DNA of 64,000 bases from Enterocloster bolteae (GTDB taxonomy: Bacteria; Bacillota; Clostridia; Lachnospirales; Lachnospiraceae), in the NCBI RefSeq assembly GCF_002234575.2, contig NZ_CP022464.2, positions 5,270,001 through 5,334,000 of the forward strand, written 5' to 3'. Every line of letters begins with the position of its first letter. Position 1 is the stretch's first letter. Under the pieces are notes generated by a model. The model had not been told where the DNA came from. It searched no databases and worked only from the letters and a program-made list of their open reading frames with translations. The translations under genes were made by a program, and so were the position numbers. Positions 15,995 to 25,523 of the stretch are shown here, piece after piece.

Positions 15995-16588
15995 TTATAC
16001 TCCGTTAAAGCTCGTAGTCTTTCGTTGATTTGGTCCTGCACTGCTTTTTCCATTGTAGGAATTTACATAGGATGCGTATGAGCTTTGACTAATCTGTTCG
16101 CTTACCTTTGTTTTAAGCCCGGCTGCCTTGATGGCCTCTGCCTGGCCGGTACCCTTGCTTTTTTCTCCCTTGTCCTGCTGACTCATAAGGAGTGCCTGTC
16201 CTAATTCTACATACTGTCCTGATACGATATTCGCTTTCTGTAATGTCGCAGTAAATGCAAACCCTTTCTTATTTGACGGAAGGTTCTTCATTTGCAGATT
16301 GATAATGATATAATCCGTCACGCGGAACTTTCCGACGTAAGTTACTAAATCCCGGCTCCTCCACATGTAATCCAGTTGGGATTTGTAGGATCCACAGTTT
16401 CTTACTACCACTCCTGCAATCTGGAACTGTTCCGGATTGAGGCTTACATGGTCCTCAATGGTGCTTCCTCCTTCAATGGCATTGGAGGTCATCTTGCTAC
16501 TCTTCGTCATGGTCTCCTGGGTGATAGTGCCTGTAGCCGGCTGGAACTTTACAGTCCCGGTCTTTCTTCCTGTGATTCTATATGCCAT
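15995..16588 (-). CDS. Baseplate/distal tail protein next to the tape measure
   Basis: A 197-residue protein (TGTVKFQPATGTITQETM, then DHVSLNPEQFQIAGVVVRN and MWRSRDLVTYVGKFRV) in the position of the Dit-like LysM/baseplate proteins that follow the tape measure gene. The C-terminus is Ser/Lys/Gln-rich and probably flexible. Exact family uncertain. Confidence 0.62.
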   Translation of the reverse strand: MAYRITGRKTGTVKFQPATGTITQETMTKSSKMTSNAIEGGSTIEDHVSLNPEQFQIAGVVVRNCGSYKSQLDYMWRSRDLVTYVGKFRVTDYIIINLQMKNLPSNKKGFAFTATLQKANIVSGQYVELGQALLMSQQDKGEKSKGTGQAEAIKAAGLKTKVSEQISQSSYASYVNSYNGKSSAGPNQRKTTSFNGV

Positions 16589-16599
16589 CTGATACCTCC

Positions 16600-18993
16600 T
16601 TACGCATTTCCTTGTTGGATTGCCAGGTTCGCGAAATGTTCTTCCTGCATTTCCTGATATAGTTCCTTGACTGTCTGTTTGAGGTCCTCCATCATTCCAG
16701 GCGTTCCCTCGTTACTGCCACCAAGAATCTCTATCCTGATAGTCGGATTAAAATTCACATCGTTTTTTATACTCTGCTGTCTCCCGCCTGCGATTATCTG
16801 TTCGCTCTTGTCCGCTGGAACGATGGTTGATCCAGATGGCAGATAGGCAATTTCTCCTCCGCGTTCATTGATGTGCGTCCATCCTCCCTGGAAGTAATTA
16901 TCTCCATCCGCATTATGTGGAATATTTGCCCCGGCTGAGGCCGCCGCCTTTGAGCCGCCACCAAACAGACCAGCAATCTTTTCCAGCAGGCTTGCTAATC
17001 CATTTGCTGCCCATTCCATAATTTTTGCCAGAAATCCTACCACGTTCGAGAGGACCCCTGAAATTCCACTCAGAACAGGGGAGATGGCTGATAATATAGG
17101 TGGTATAATCTTCAGTCCCGCAGATAATGCCGGCAGGATTGCATTTGCAATACTCTCAATATGTGGCATAAGCGGTGCGATTACATTGTCGCTCAAGGAT
17201 TTAAGTATGTTAACCAATGGCGGCACCACTGTGGTTGCAATGCTTCCAATAATCCTAGAAACCGGCGGGAGCACAGTTTGAGCCAATGTACTAAATGTCT
17301 GAATAAGTGGTGTCACGGCAGCCATGAGCGGCGGCAGTGCAGTGGTTGCCATATCGAGCAGAACTCCTCCTATGGGTGCGGCAGCCGACATCAGTTCACC
17401 AAATGTCGATATCAGTCCCGGCAGTGCGCCTGTTGCCAAATCCATGATGACCGGCACTCCTGCTGCAAATCCATTGCTAAGCATATCTATCATGCCCAGT
17501 AAGGCTGGTTCAATCTGTGGCCATGATGCCATGATTGTATTTGTAAGTTCTGTAAACACAGGCGCAAACTTTGATGCAGCTCCAGAAAGGAAGTCACTCC
17601 AGATGCCCTTCAAGCTCTTGATGTTGTTCGCATATCCTTCCTGTTTTTTAGTCGCTGCCTGCTGGATTTCCGTACTATTTTGCAATAATGCATTCATTCT
17701 TACTTGTGCCATTGCAGCTTCATCCAATGCGTCAATATTCTTTCCCAGTCCCATCTCCATGGCAGACTGTTTCAAGGCCGCATCATCAATCTGCATCCCA
17801 AACTCAGCCATCGCTTCCGTATTGCCTTTTAGATAGTCCTGTACGACTGATAGGGCTTCTGCATCATCCAGCGAAAAGGCTGTTCCAAAATCATAGGCCA
17901 GTGATGTGGTGATTTTAGATAGGTCCTCTGCCGCTGTCCCGGTAATTCCCATCTCCTGGTACATGGCCTTATTCGAAACAAGGAAGCCTTGCACTTCAGT
18001 GTTGCTCCGGTGGATGGCATCTGAAAAATTATCGGCCCACTCCTGCACACCTGAATCTGCCGAGAACATAGCTCCAAATTTTGCTCCTGTCTGCTCCGAA
18101 GCAATTCCTGCATCCTTGATGGCAGATCCTAGCTGTTTTGCCGCCTCGATACCCGCCTTCACAATTTCAATGGCTGCAGAAATAGCAAAAAATGATTTTA
18201 CAGCCCCTCCTACGGCATCTTTGATTCTTGTCCCGGCTGATTCTCCGTCATTTCCCATGTGCTTTAAGTCATCACCTGTTTCATCGGATTTATCCCCGGT
18301 ATCCTTAATTTTCTTCCCTGCCTTTTCCAGGGCATCCACCAGCTTATTTTTGATTGTTTGGATTGGATTCTTAAGGGCCGTCTCCAGCTCTTCCAACCCG
18401 TCTCTGGCCTTATTGGCAAACTGTTCTGCCTGTTTTCCTGCAAATCCATATGCTCCCTGGAATCCTGCCTTTACGGCCTTTCCAAGAGAATTGGTTTCTT
18501 TTAAGGCTTTTGCAGCAGAACGAGCAGCAGCAGAACCGAATCCATCCGCCTCTGCCCCCATACTTCGATAAGTATTCGAAGCGTCTTCTCCTGCCTCTGA
18601 TGTTTTATTGATTTCTTTTCTGAATTCATCCGCTGCATCGCTGGCATTATTCAGGTCCTTCCTCGCCTCGGTTGCACTTTTCGATGCTGCGCTCCCCATG
18701 TTCTCAAGCGCCCTTCTAGCGCCTTTGGCCGAACTCTCTACCTTATCCCCTGAATCTGACAATTTATCCATAGAGGTGGCTACCTTTGATGTTTCCTGTC
18801 TGGCATCCTGCATCCCGTGGGCCAATGTCCCGGCACTCTCGGCGGCCTCACTTCCGAATTTTTCTGCTTTATCCTCTGCTTTTTGGAATCCTTCTTTAAT
18901 TTCATCTATGGATTCCATTATTTTGGTCAACTGTCCAATGGTATCCGTAGCTGAAACTCGAATTCCCATGGTCAGGTTCCGCTTGTCCTCCAA
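16600..18993 (-). CDS. Tail tape measure protein
   Basis: A 797-residue protein with a long Ala/Lys/Glu-rich coiled-coil first half (to about residue 270), a central TMP core (EQTGAKFGAMFSADSGVQEW, LVSNKAMYQEMGITGTAAED) and a hydrophobic region at about 560-680 that could insert in the host membrane. A glycine-rich RGGEIAYLPSG-type segment near the end resembles late TMP sequences. Its length sets tail length. It is the longest gene of the module, as expected. Confidence 0.9.
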   Translation of the reverse strand: MEDKRNLTMGIRVSATDTIGQLTKIMESIDEIKEGFQKAEDKAEKFGSEAAESAGTLAHGMQDARQETSKVATSMDKLSDSGDKVESSAKGARRALENMGSAASKSATEARKDLNNASDAADEFRKEINKTSEAGEDASNTYRSMGAEADGFGSAAARSAAKALKETNSLGKAVKAGFQGAYGFAGKQAEQFANKARDGLEELETALKNPIQTIKNKLVDALEKAGKKIKDTGDKSDETGDDLKHMGNDGESAGTRIKDAVGGAVKSFFAISAAIEIVKAGIEAAKQLGSAIKDAGIASEQTGAKFGAMFSADSGVQEWADNFSDAIHRSNTEVQGFLVSNKAMYQEMGITGTAAEDLSKITTSLAYDFGTAFSLDDAEALSVVQDYLKGNTEAMAEFGMQIDDAALKQSAMEMGLGKNIDALDEAAMAQVRMNALLQNSTEIQQAATKKQEGYANNIKSLKGIWSDFLSGAASKFAPVFTELTNTIMASWPQIEPALLGMIDMLSNGFAAGVPVIMDLATGALPGLISTFGELMSAAAPIGGVLLDMATTALPPLMAAVTPLIQTFSTLAQTVLPPVSRIIGSIATTVVPPLVNILKSLSDNVIAPLMPHIESIANAILPALSAGLKIIPPILSAISPVLSGISGVLSNVVGFLAKIMEWAANGLASLLEKIAGLFGGGSKAAASAGANIPHNADGDNYFQGGWTHINERGGEIAYLPSGSTIVPADKSEQIIAGGRQQSIKNDVNFNPTIRIEILGGSNEGTPGMMEDLKQTVKELYQEMQEEHFANLAIQQGNA

Positions 18994-19034
18994 GTTTCAT
19001 CCCTCCTAAAAGAAAAGAGCAATCGCGACATTGG

Positions 19035-19232
19035 TCACTGATTGCTCTTTAAGCTCTCATTATAGTTGATATAGGCTTCCCTGGCTTCATAATACTCCGA
19101 CAAGCACATATTACACCATTCTGTATATGCGATTTTCCCTGTGCTAAAAACAAGCGACCAAAACTCCTGGTTGCGTATCGCCCGAATCTGTGCCTTCCCG
19201 ATATCCTTTTCATCCTCTAAGAAAGGATTCAA
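19035..19232 (-). CDS. Second tail-assembly chaperone ORF (probable frameshift product)
   Basis: A 65-residue frame between the chaperone and tape measure genes, in the position of the T part of G/GT pairs. It overlaps the upstream frame by 23 nt in the +1 (equivalent to -2) frame. Its only start is a TTG at 19232 with no ribosome binding site, so it is probably read by ribosomal frameshifting from the upstream gene. Confidence 0.6.
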   Translation of the reverse strand: MNPFLEDEKDIGKAQIRAIRNQEFWSLVFSTGKIAYTEWCNMCLSEYYEAREAYINYNESLKSNQ

Positions 19233-19476
19233 TTTCAGTCATAAGCTTCTCCGGAGTGGATATATCCTCTGCCTCTTCAAAGTATGATATCCCCTGGGTG
19301 CTCACTTCCTTCGGTGAAATCACGATATTCTTAATCAGGCCATCTATGTAATTTACCGTTTTCCTCTTCCCTCCAGTCATTCCACATTCATCATTGTGAT
19401 TGAAATACCATGTGGGCGAAACGCTCTGCAATGTATACTCTGTTCCGTTTACTGTTACCTTTTTCTGCTTTGCCAT
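19210..19476 (-). CDS. Tail assembly chaperone (G-like)
   Basis: An 88-residue protein starting MAKQKKVTVNGTEYTLQSVS, then TWYFNHNDECGMTGGKRKT, placed between the tail tube and the tape measure as in other phages. ATG 19476 follows a good ribosome binding site; the longer frame to 19536 runs into the tube gene. It should coat the tape measure protein during assembly. Confidence 0.72.
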   Translation of the reverse strand: MAKQKKVTVNGTEYTLQSVSPTWYFNHNDECGMTGGKRKTVNYIDGLIKNIVISPKEVSTQGISYFEEAEDISTPEKLMTEIESFLRG

Positions 19477-19538
19477 ATATTTTCTATAGCTCCTTTCTGT
19501 TAGTCCCTTTGGACGCTGTGGCCATTCCATCGACATTG

Positions 19539-19940
19539 TTACTGCCTGATTTTAAGATTAGGCACATAGATATTGACTGTCACCGTGCTTGTATTCTTTC
19601 CTCTAACTACATCCGGTTCTTTTAAGATGCGACACTCTGAACCGCTAACGTTGGCAGGTGCGTCGTCGTTGGCATCTGAAATTGTTAGAGCAAATCGTTT
19701 CCGGTTTGATGCCAGGTTCCTGAGCTTTTGCAATGATGAGGATGTCTGCTGCAGTGTAACTGCGACCGTCCCGCTTTCATTGGCATTCTCTTCATATACC
19801 ACATCACCCTGTACTCCCACATTCGGCGTAACAGCATCTTCACTTTTGGATACCGTGATAATACCATCACTGGCAAATCCCGTCAGGGTTGTTCCATCCA
19901 CATTAACATTCACTTTTTTGGGATCATAACTTGTTACCAT
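19539..19940 (-). CDS. Tail tube protein (DUF3277-like)
   Basis: A 133-residue protein (SYDPKKVNVNVDGTTLTGFA, then VGVQGDVVYEENANESGTVA) of the DUF3277 phage structural family that forms the inner tube of some contractile tails. It is encoded just after the sheath gene with 16 nt between. Confidence 0.8.
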   Translation of the reverse strand: MVTSYDPKKVNVNVDGTTLTGFASDGIITVSKSEDAVTPNVGVQGDVVYEENANESGTVAVTLQQTSSSLQKLRNLASNRKRFALTISDANDDAPANVSGSECRILKEPDVVRGKNTSTVTVNIYVPNLKIRQ

Positions 19941-19956
19941 TCTTCTTACCTCCCGT

Positions 19957-21018
19957 TTATGTAAGCGATACTTTCAGAGTACCTTTGACTTTAACTCCAT
20001 GCACGGCCCCTCCGAGCTGGGCCTCCCACGAAATGTCCGGCATCTGCCTGGAAGCTGCCTGCTGGTCCGTTGCCTCAGACCGTTTAGGTACGGACACGTT
20101 ATAGATGCCCGCTCCGGATTCTGGGTTCTCTGCTATAATTGCATATCCAGTTGCCTCTTCTAATGTCTCAAATACACCTGCTGATACCGTAGTGAAACCA
20201 GCATCTGTATAAGGGATGTTGGGATTTCCCATGAAGATATCATAGAGTTTTTCCCTCATCCTTTTCGCAATCCAATCAGCTCCAAGCACTGCGTCAATCC
20301 ATTCCCCATCCATGCAGATGCCATTTTTGATGTAATTCTTTTTATATTCACTGGTTACGAAATTCACGTGGTTTGTTTCCAGGGCTGTGACTTCTGAAGT
20401 GGTCAGCGTTGGGACCGAAATTCCTGCCGGCATCTTGAATTTCCATGTAACTGATTGCGGATACCAAGGACCAACAGCCCCCAGCCATGCTGCATCCGCA
20501 TGTTCATTCGTATCCTTGGTATATACTATCACAGTCCGGGCAGTACTGACTGCATACTCCTTATTGTTCGTCTGAGCAATGTATAACTTCCTGTGGTCCT
20601 CCACCCCCGATGACAGTTCCGCTTCTGTCGGCTCACTTCCCGCTGCGAAATTTCCCAAAGCCTCCAGGTAGGTATCATCCGTTTGGTCAGTCAGGAAAAT
20701 ATACCAGTCATCGTTCTCCTCCTGATATGCCTTAATCGCTTCCACCAATGCACTGGCTGTTTCCGGTTGCGCAACTCCTACAATAGTTACCTTCCTGATT
20801 AATTTTTCCGGCGCAGGTATGGCATTTCCCTGGTTAAATAAGGCTGCTGCCTTTTTATACACAATACTGGAATCTGTCCAATCCTTCTTGATTTCCTCTA
20901 AATCTGTATAGGTTTTTCCCGCTTTCTCACCTGCTGTAGAAATCAAGAGAATATCAAGGGTGTCCATGGACTGTGGCACATCCTCAAGTGTCACCACAAC
21001 TACTACATCTTTGCTCAA
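19957..21018 (-). CDS. Tail sheath protein (DUF3383-like)
   Basis: A 353-residue protein (SKDVVVVVTLEDVPQSMDTL near the start, VNFVTSEYKKNYIKNGICMDG in the middle, KVKGTLKVSLT at the end) of the DUF3383 type, which replaces the classical sheath in several clostridial myophages. It overlaps the upstream neck gene by 4 nt. It shows the tail is contractile. Confidence 0.82.
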   Translation of the reverse strand: MSKDVVVVVTLEDVPQSMDTLDILLISTAGEKAGKTYTDLEEIKKDWTDSSIVYKKAAALFNQGNAIPAPEKLIRKVTIVGVAQPETASALVEAIKAYQEENDDWYIFLTDQTDDTYLEALGNFAAGSEPTEAELSSGVEDHRKLYIAQTNNKEYAVSTARTVIVYTKDTNEHADAAWLGAVGPWYPQSVTWKFKMPAGISVPTLTTSEVTALETNHVNFVTSEYKKNYIKNGICMDGEWIDAVLGADWIAKRMREKLYDIFMGNPNIPYTDAGFTTVSAGVFETLEEATGYAIIAENPESGAGIYNVSVPKRSEATDQQAASRQMPDISWEAQLGGAVHGVKVKGTLKVSLT

Positions 21019-21536
21019 TGTGTGTCTCCTTTCTGCTCAATGGTTGCTGCATTCCGTATGGTGGCAATCATCCGGTTGTCCTCTCTGATATATCGGATGG
21101 TCACGTCAAACCCATACCTTCTGACCGCCTCATCCACTTCCAGAACGCTCCGCTCCTGTACGTTTCCTGTGTTCACAATGGTAATTCCGTTCCCGGACGT
21201 ATATTCGTATCCTGCGTGCAGGAACCATCCAAGAGCCTGATTCGCCAGTTCCATGGCTTCATCTTCTCCCAGTATAAAACCGGACGGTGTTCTACGGTTT
21301 GCACTGCAGGCTGTAAAGGACCATGTACATGTGGGTTGTTCTCTCCGTATCTCTTCCCCGTCTCCGCCCTGCCGATATTCCCCTAATGTATTTTCCGGTA
21401 TATAAGGGGCTGTAACGGAATAAATGATGAACGGATAATCCTGCTCTGGCTCCACTTGACTTGCCAGAACAACCGGCACCTTTAGGTAATTGCTTAATCC
21501 ATTTGTGACCATGTTCCTAATATATTTGAATTTCAT
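21015..21536 (-). CDS. Phage neck/tail terminator protein
   Basis: A 173-residue protein (YIRNMVTNGLSNYLKVPVVL, QDYPFIIYSVTAPYIPENTL, then RRYGFDVTIRYIRED) resembling the LIC_12616-type neck protein found just before DUF3383 sheaths. It should cap the tail tube for joining to the head. Coupled by overlap to both neighbours. Confidence 0.68.
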   Translation of the reverse strand: MKFKYIRNMVTNGLSNYLKVPVVLASQVEPEQDYPFIIYSVTAPYIPENTLGEYRQGGDGEEIRREQPTCTWSFTACSANRRTPSGFILGEDEAMELANQALGWFLHAGYEYTSGNGITIVNTGNVQERSVLEVDEAVRRYGFDVTIRYIREDNRMIATIRNAATIEQKGDTH

Positions 21537-21907
21537 TTTTTAGCTGCCTTTCCTTTCCGTTCCACCAAGTAGCGTTTGAGCGGGTGCAGAGAATTGTATC
21601 CCAGTTCCTGGGTGACCGTATATCGCATTCCGCCAAAATCTTCCACCTGCGCCCCGACTTTGAGGGTATGTCCATTGGTATATATTTTTTCGGAATACTG
21701 CGTAAACACCCCGGCAATGTCCCGCACCAAGTCCTTGTTGCTAACCGGTAAAAGTACGCCTTTGAACGGAATACGTTCATCTTCTCCTGGAACCCATTGG
21801 CCGCCATCTTCCTGGCTAAATACAGCACCAGACTTAATTTCATACATTTCATGCATAAGTCCCTCCGGTATCATCGGCTGGGCGCTTCCAAAACAATAAC
21901 TATTCAC
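21533..21907 (-). CDS. Head-tail joining protein of unknown family
   Basis: A 124-residue protein with a beta-rich core (GVLLPVSNKDLVRDIAGVFT, IYTNGHTLKVGAQVEDFGGM) located between connector and neck genes. Function inferred from position; overlaps the next gene by 4 nt. Confidence 0.6.
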   Translation of the reverse strand: MNSYCFGSAQPMIPEGLMHEMYEIKSGAVFSQEDGGQWVPGEDERIPFKGVLLPVSNKDLVRDIAGVFTQYSEKIYTNGHTLKVGAQVEDFGGMRYTVTQELGYNSLHPLKRYLVERKGKAAKK

Positions 21908-21908
21908 T

Positions 21909-22667
21909 CTATGTTCCTCCTTCTATGCTGTAAGTAATTGAATTACGGAGACGCCCTGTTTCGATAAGGGGATTATCCGGCCAGTTAGATACCGCTTTTG
22001 TAATGCTGCTCTTCTTTTTAAAATTAAACGGCTGATTCATGTACATTTGGATGATGCCTACCACACCCATTCCAATGTTATTTGCCGCTTTCTCCGCATC
22101 CCATCCGCTAAATATAATATTCTGTATGGCAGCTGTTGTTATATCCTCAATCGTCCTTCTGTTGTTGTCATATCCGGCACGGATGAAGCTACGCTCCGGA
22201 ATGGAAGTGGATTCCATCAGGATAAATAAGAATTCAATATCGTCTGTTTTTTTCGGAATCTGTTTTTTGGATGGACCATGCTTATTGGGTTTGCTGTCTG
22301 TTGGACTGCTTTTCTTTTTTGGGGATGTTCCCTTTCGCTTCTTACTGATACATCCAAACAGATAACCATTCCTGGAACGCAGAAAGAATAGTCCGGGAAA
22401 ATCCAGTGGGCTTTTCCCGATTGCTTTTTTAGCAATCGGGATAGCCAGGTTCTTTACATTTTTAGCCTTGATGGTCGCGCCAAATTCATTGACATTTGCA
22501 ATGGTCAGAATATCTGCCGGCGCCCCTTCCCTTTCCATTCCCGACTCATCGCGTCCGGGTTGCCCTTGAATCCCGATATGGATGGACATTTCTTCCAGTC
22601 TCTTAAGCTCCCGGATAATCCGTTCCATCTCCGGGGATATCTCGTCTTTCGCTTCCGTTATGCCCAC
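21909..22667 (-). CDS. Tail completion/virion morphogenesis protein (HK97 gp10-like)
   Basis: A 252-residue protein. The start (MERIIRELKRLEEMSIHIGI, then ILTIANVNEFGATIKAKN) and the end (NPLIETGRLRNSITYSIEG) match gp10/gpG-like tail completion proteins. A Lys/Pro/Ser-rich insertion (about residues 110-140) separates the halves, making it longer than usual. It overlaps the upstream connector gene by 10 nt. Confidence 0.7.
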   Translation of the reverse strand: MGITEAKDEISPEMERIIRELKRLEEMSIHIGIQGQPGRDESGMEREGAPADILTIANVNEFGATIKAKNVKNLAIPIAKKAIGKSPLDFPGLFFLRSRNGYLFGCISKKRKGTSPKKKSSPTDSKPNKHGPSKKQIPKKTDDIEFLFILMESTSIPERSFIRAGYDNNRRTIEDITTAAIQNIIFSGWDAEKAANNIGMGVVGIIQMYMNQPFNFKKKSSITKAVSNWPDNPLIETGRLRNSITYSIEGGT

Positions 22668-23326
22668 CTCCGGTACTGTTCAATTACATTCTGTACTTGT
22701 GTGTTTAGTTCTTTATCAAAGGTCCAGCTTACATCTGAGATGGTAAATGCAGACAAACCGTTTGCACCATTGTGTGACAGATTCCATTGTTGCTGAACCA
22801 TTTGCCATACGGCATATTGTAAGTCGAATGGCAGGTCAGATGCACTATGATCCGCCCCATCTTTCGGAAGTATGTAACCAGCTGTATAAGTCACTTTCAG
22901 GTAACGTTTGGGGGCCACCCTATCATTTGCCAGCCCACCTAAAAATGTCCGGTCCGCCCACCCCCCATCCCTGTACAACACTCCGATTTCCCCAGTATCA
23001 GAAAAAGAGTAAGACTCTGATGGAATGATCTGTCCACTCTCCACGTCTATGACTGATTTTACATCCACAATCGGGTATTGATTTAAACACAATTCCTGCC
23101 ATCCACTTCCATGGTGTCCTTCAACATATTCCTTGCGTCCAAATCTGCGGTCTGTCATCCTCTCAATATAACCGGATGCTGCATTTATAAGGCGCTCCAG
23201 GTTATTCTTAACGGAGTCTGGTATCCCTATATCCTTCGGGTCCATTCCCATAAATTCCATTAAATCTTCGAGTGTGGTCATGGCATTATCTGCCAGGAGC
23301 TTCCTTCTTTCCTCCAATCTCATCAC
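22658..23326 (-). CDS. Head-tail connector (gp6-like adaptor)
   Basis: A 222-residue adaptor protein (MTTLEDLMEFMGMD, then NNLERLINAASGYIERMTDR) typical of phage gp6/gp15-like DNA packaging connectors. The C-terminal part (YAVWQMVQQQWNLSH) is the usual helical end. It lies after the capsid genes as expected. Confidence 0.8.
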   Translation of the reverse strand: MMRLEERRKLLADNAMTTLEDLMEFMGMDPKDIGIPDSVKNNLERLINAASGYIERMTDRRFGRKEYVEGHHGSGWQELCLNQYPIVDVKSVIDVESGQIIPSESYSFSDTGEIGVLYRDGGWADRTFLGGLANDRVAPKRYLKVTYTAGYILPKDGADHSASDLPFDLQYAVWQMVQQQWNLSHNGANGLSAFTISDVSWTFDKELNTQVQNVIEQYRRWA

Positions 23327-23411
23327 CTCTCTTATGAGCGGAATCCTTTACCCGATCCTTGTTGCTCCCCGGGCTCTTATTCATCTTATTTTCCCTGCCA
23401 TCTTTTTTCAT
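23286..23411 (-). CDS. Short basic protein overlapping the connector gene
   Basis: A 41-residue frame (MKKDGRENKMNKSPGSNKDR) with AAGGAG 6 nt before ATG 23411. Its 3' end overlaps the start of the connector gene by 41 nt in another frame. It is highly charged and unrecognised. The good ribosome binding site and the otherwise empty gap support it. Confidence 0.45.
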   Translation of the reverse strand: MKKDGRENKMNKSPGSNKDRVKDSAHKRGDEIGGKKEAPGR

Positions 23412-23420
23412 CGTTTCTCC

Positions 23421-23831
23421 TTATACAGGACTGTCTATGGGGTCTCCCAGAACCAGCGCATACGCCGCAGATGCCGCACTTGGGCTGGTCCCTCCTGTAA
23501 AAGTAATAGTTGGTGTCACCTTGATATACCTTTTGCACCCCAGCAGATCCATATTTATCTGAAGCACAGCCTCTGACTCCACAGTTGCCACGCTCAAGAT
23601 TCCTTCCTGACTTGCATGTTCCGGGTTGATCATGGTATCCTCCACATTCGTGAATGTACCATCAGCTGTATCGCTATGCTCAACTTTTACAGACAGTTTT
23701 GTCTCTGTAGGGGAACCAGTTATTTCCCCAATATCGGCGGCAACGACAGCCGAAAGAAATCCCTTTCGGTCAACTGCAATACCAGTCGCCCCAACCCTCA
23801 CCACCACATTGTCAAATAATTCTCTCTTCAT
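23421..23831 (-). CDS. Putative head decoration protein
   Basis: A 136-residue beta-rich protein (GDPIDSPV end; SDTADGTFTNVEDTMI and RYIKVTPTITFTGGTSPSAA inside) just downstream of the major capsid gene. Size, composition and place fit a decoration or head-fibre protein; no family recognised with certainty. Confidence 0.55.
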   Translation of the reverse strand: MKRELFDNVVVRVGATGIAVDRKGFLSAVVAADIGEITGSPTETKLSVKVEHSDTADGTFTNVEDTMINPEHASQEGILSVATVESEAVLQINMDLLGCKRYIKVTPTITFTGGTSPSAASAAYALVLGDPIDSPV

Positions 23832-23844
23832 CGTCTACTCCTCC

Positions 23845-25512
23845 TTACATTACCTTAATATTTTTACAGTATATGAAACTCTCAGCATGACGTACACCAA
23901 TATCGTCATACATCAGAGCTCTGGTGGCCGCCAGGTTTTCCTCGAATGCATTGTGCTGCACACCATCCTCATCAGTCCATGTACCATCCAAAGTAGTGTA
24001 TGTCTCCAGACCCATCTGGTCGCCAATAAGCAGGTCAGACCAATTTCCAAAGAACAAGTCAGTCTTTCCGTTGTCGGTCGGAATCTGGTTGGATACCTTA
24101 TATGGGAATCCGCACAGCTTCCCGGTTGCCATTTCCTCGCGGTAAATATAGGTTCCCATCTGGGTTTTCATGTTCAAAAAGATTCCTTCTAACATACTGT
24201 TCATAGCCCATCCGGCATGGATGTCGTCAATGTTCTTCGACATTGCTTTAGACCTTACGTAAATAGGTAAATCTGGTGTGATTTTACCATTAGTGTCTGC
24301 CAGGTCATCATTGCCTATCTTGGTGGCATCAATATTCTCGACTTCTTTATTATTCGCAATACCAAGGGGCTGGAACTCGGCTCCCGCACCGTACAGACCG
24401 CCATAGTCAAGGCCCAACTGCATTCTGCGTGTTAAATCATTTGCGAACATAGAGTCTGCCGAGAAGGTGGAGAGCATAAGCAGTTCCCTTGACTGAGGAA
24501 TAATTGCCTCCAACCTCTTTGCAGATAATTTGATGTTTCCAAATTTAGTCTGGCTGGTTTTAATCTTTCGCTGCTCTCCTCCCCACTGGGCACGGGCTCC
24601 TGCGGTCATCTTGGGCAGATTCAGATTTCCAGTGGTAAGTGGCACAGTCTGAGCTCCCAATTCAACAATCACAGTCTTGGGATAAAGCAGTTCAATAACC
24701 TGGTCAGAGTAGACTTCTGGTATAAGATACCCTCCGTCTGTAGGGTTAGTAGCTGACAATGCCTTAAACTCTCTTTCCATTTCCGTGTCATCATATTTCT
24801 TTCTGGCATAGTAAGCAGCTCTTTCCGGATCCTGACGTCCATACACATCCAGACACTTTACTGCCCGCGCAAAGGTAATTAACGGCGGTACTTCTTCCTT
24901 TTTTTTCTGCATTCCTCCTCCATTTCCTCCTTTTAAAAAAATGTCACTATACTTTCTCTGCACAGCCTTCTTCTGTTTTCCTCTGCTTCCATATGACTTA
25001 GTCTGGCGCTGTCTGAAATAGGCCTCTTTTCTTCCTTTCCCTTCCTCATCTGCCGTGTCATCTGACATAACCTCTGCCACTGCATCCAGGATTTCATCTA
25101 CCACATCATCACCTATCTCATCCGCTTTTGCAGATTTGCGTTTCTCGTTTACAGCCTCGCAGGCAGCTTTAATGACCTCCTCCAGGTCAGTTGCTTCATC
25201 ATCCGATTTACCATCCTCTGCCGCTCCAGCTTCTTCCAGAATGGCGCCGACCAACTCCTCTGTATCATCCGGATTTAATTCATCAGATTTTGCAGACTTG
25301 CGTTTCGCATTCACGGCCTCAATGGCTGCATCCAGGATTTCCCCTAAGTCTCCACCAGATTCTTCTGGGTCGTCTTCGGAACCATCCTCTGCCTTCTGTT
25401 CATCCAGAGCCTCCTTTACTGCTGCCTTTACCATTTCCTGCAGGTCGTCTGCTCCCATTTTCATAGACTTTCTTGCTCTTGCCGTCTTTCGGCTCATTTT
25501 ATATCTTGACAT
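23845..25512 (-). CDS. Major capsid protein, HK97 fold, with long acidic N-terminal domain
   Basis: A 555-residue protein. The last 330 residues are an HK97-type capsid (LSATNPTDGGYLIPEVYSDQ, then AKRLEAIIPQSRELLMLS and a C-terminal DIGVRHAESFIYCKNIKVM). The first 190 residues are highly acidic with an internal repeat (AVNAKRKSAKSDE and AVNEKRKSAKADE, about 60 residues apart) and most likely act as a scaffolding delta domain removed by the protease encoded upstream. The delta domain is unusually long and repetitive. Confidence 0.9.
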   Translation of the reverse strand: MSRYKMSRKTARARKSMKMGADDLQEMVKAAVKEALDEQKAEDGSEDDPEESGGDLGEILDAAIEAVNAKRKSAKSDELNPDDTEELVGAILEEAGAAEDGKSDDEATDLEEVIKAACEAVNEKRKSAKADEIGDDVVDEILDAVAEVMSDDTADEEGKGRKEAYFRQRQTKSYGSRGKQKKAVQRKYSDIFLKGGNGGGMQKKKEEVPPLITFARAVKCLDVYGRQDPERAAYYARKKYDDTEMEREFKALSATNPTDGGYLIPEVYSDQVIELLYPKTVIVELGAQTVPLTTGNLNLPKMTAGARAQWGGEQRKIKTSQTKFGNIKLSAKRLEAIIPQSRELLMLSTFSADSMFANDLTRRMQLGLDYGGLYGAGAEFQPLGIANNKEVENIDATKIGNDDLADTNGKITPDLPIYVRSKAMSKNIDDIHAGWAMNSMLEGIFLNMKTQMGTYIYREEMATGKLCGFPYKVSNQIPTDNGKTDLFFGNWSDLLIGDQMGLETYTTLDGTWTDEDGVQHNAFEENLAATRALMYDDIGVRHAESFIYCKNIKVM

Positions 25513-25523
25513 TACATGCCCTC

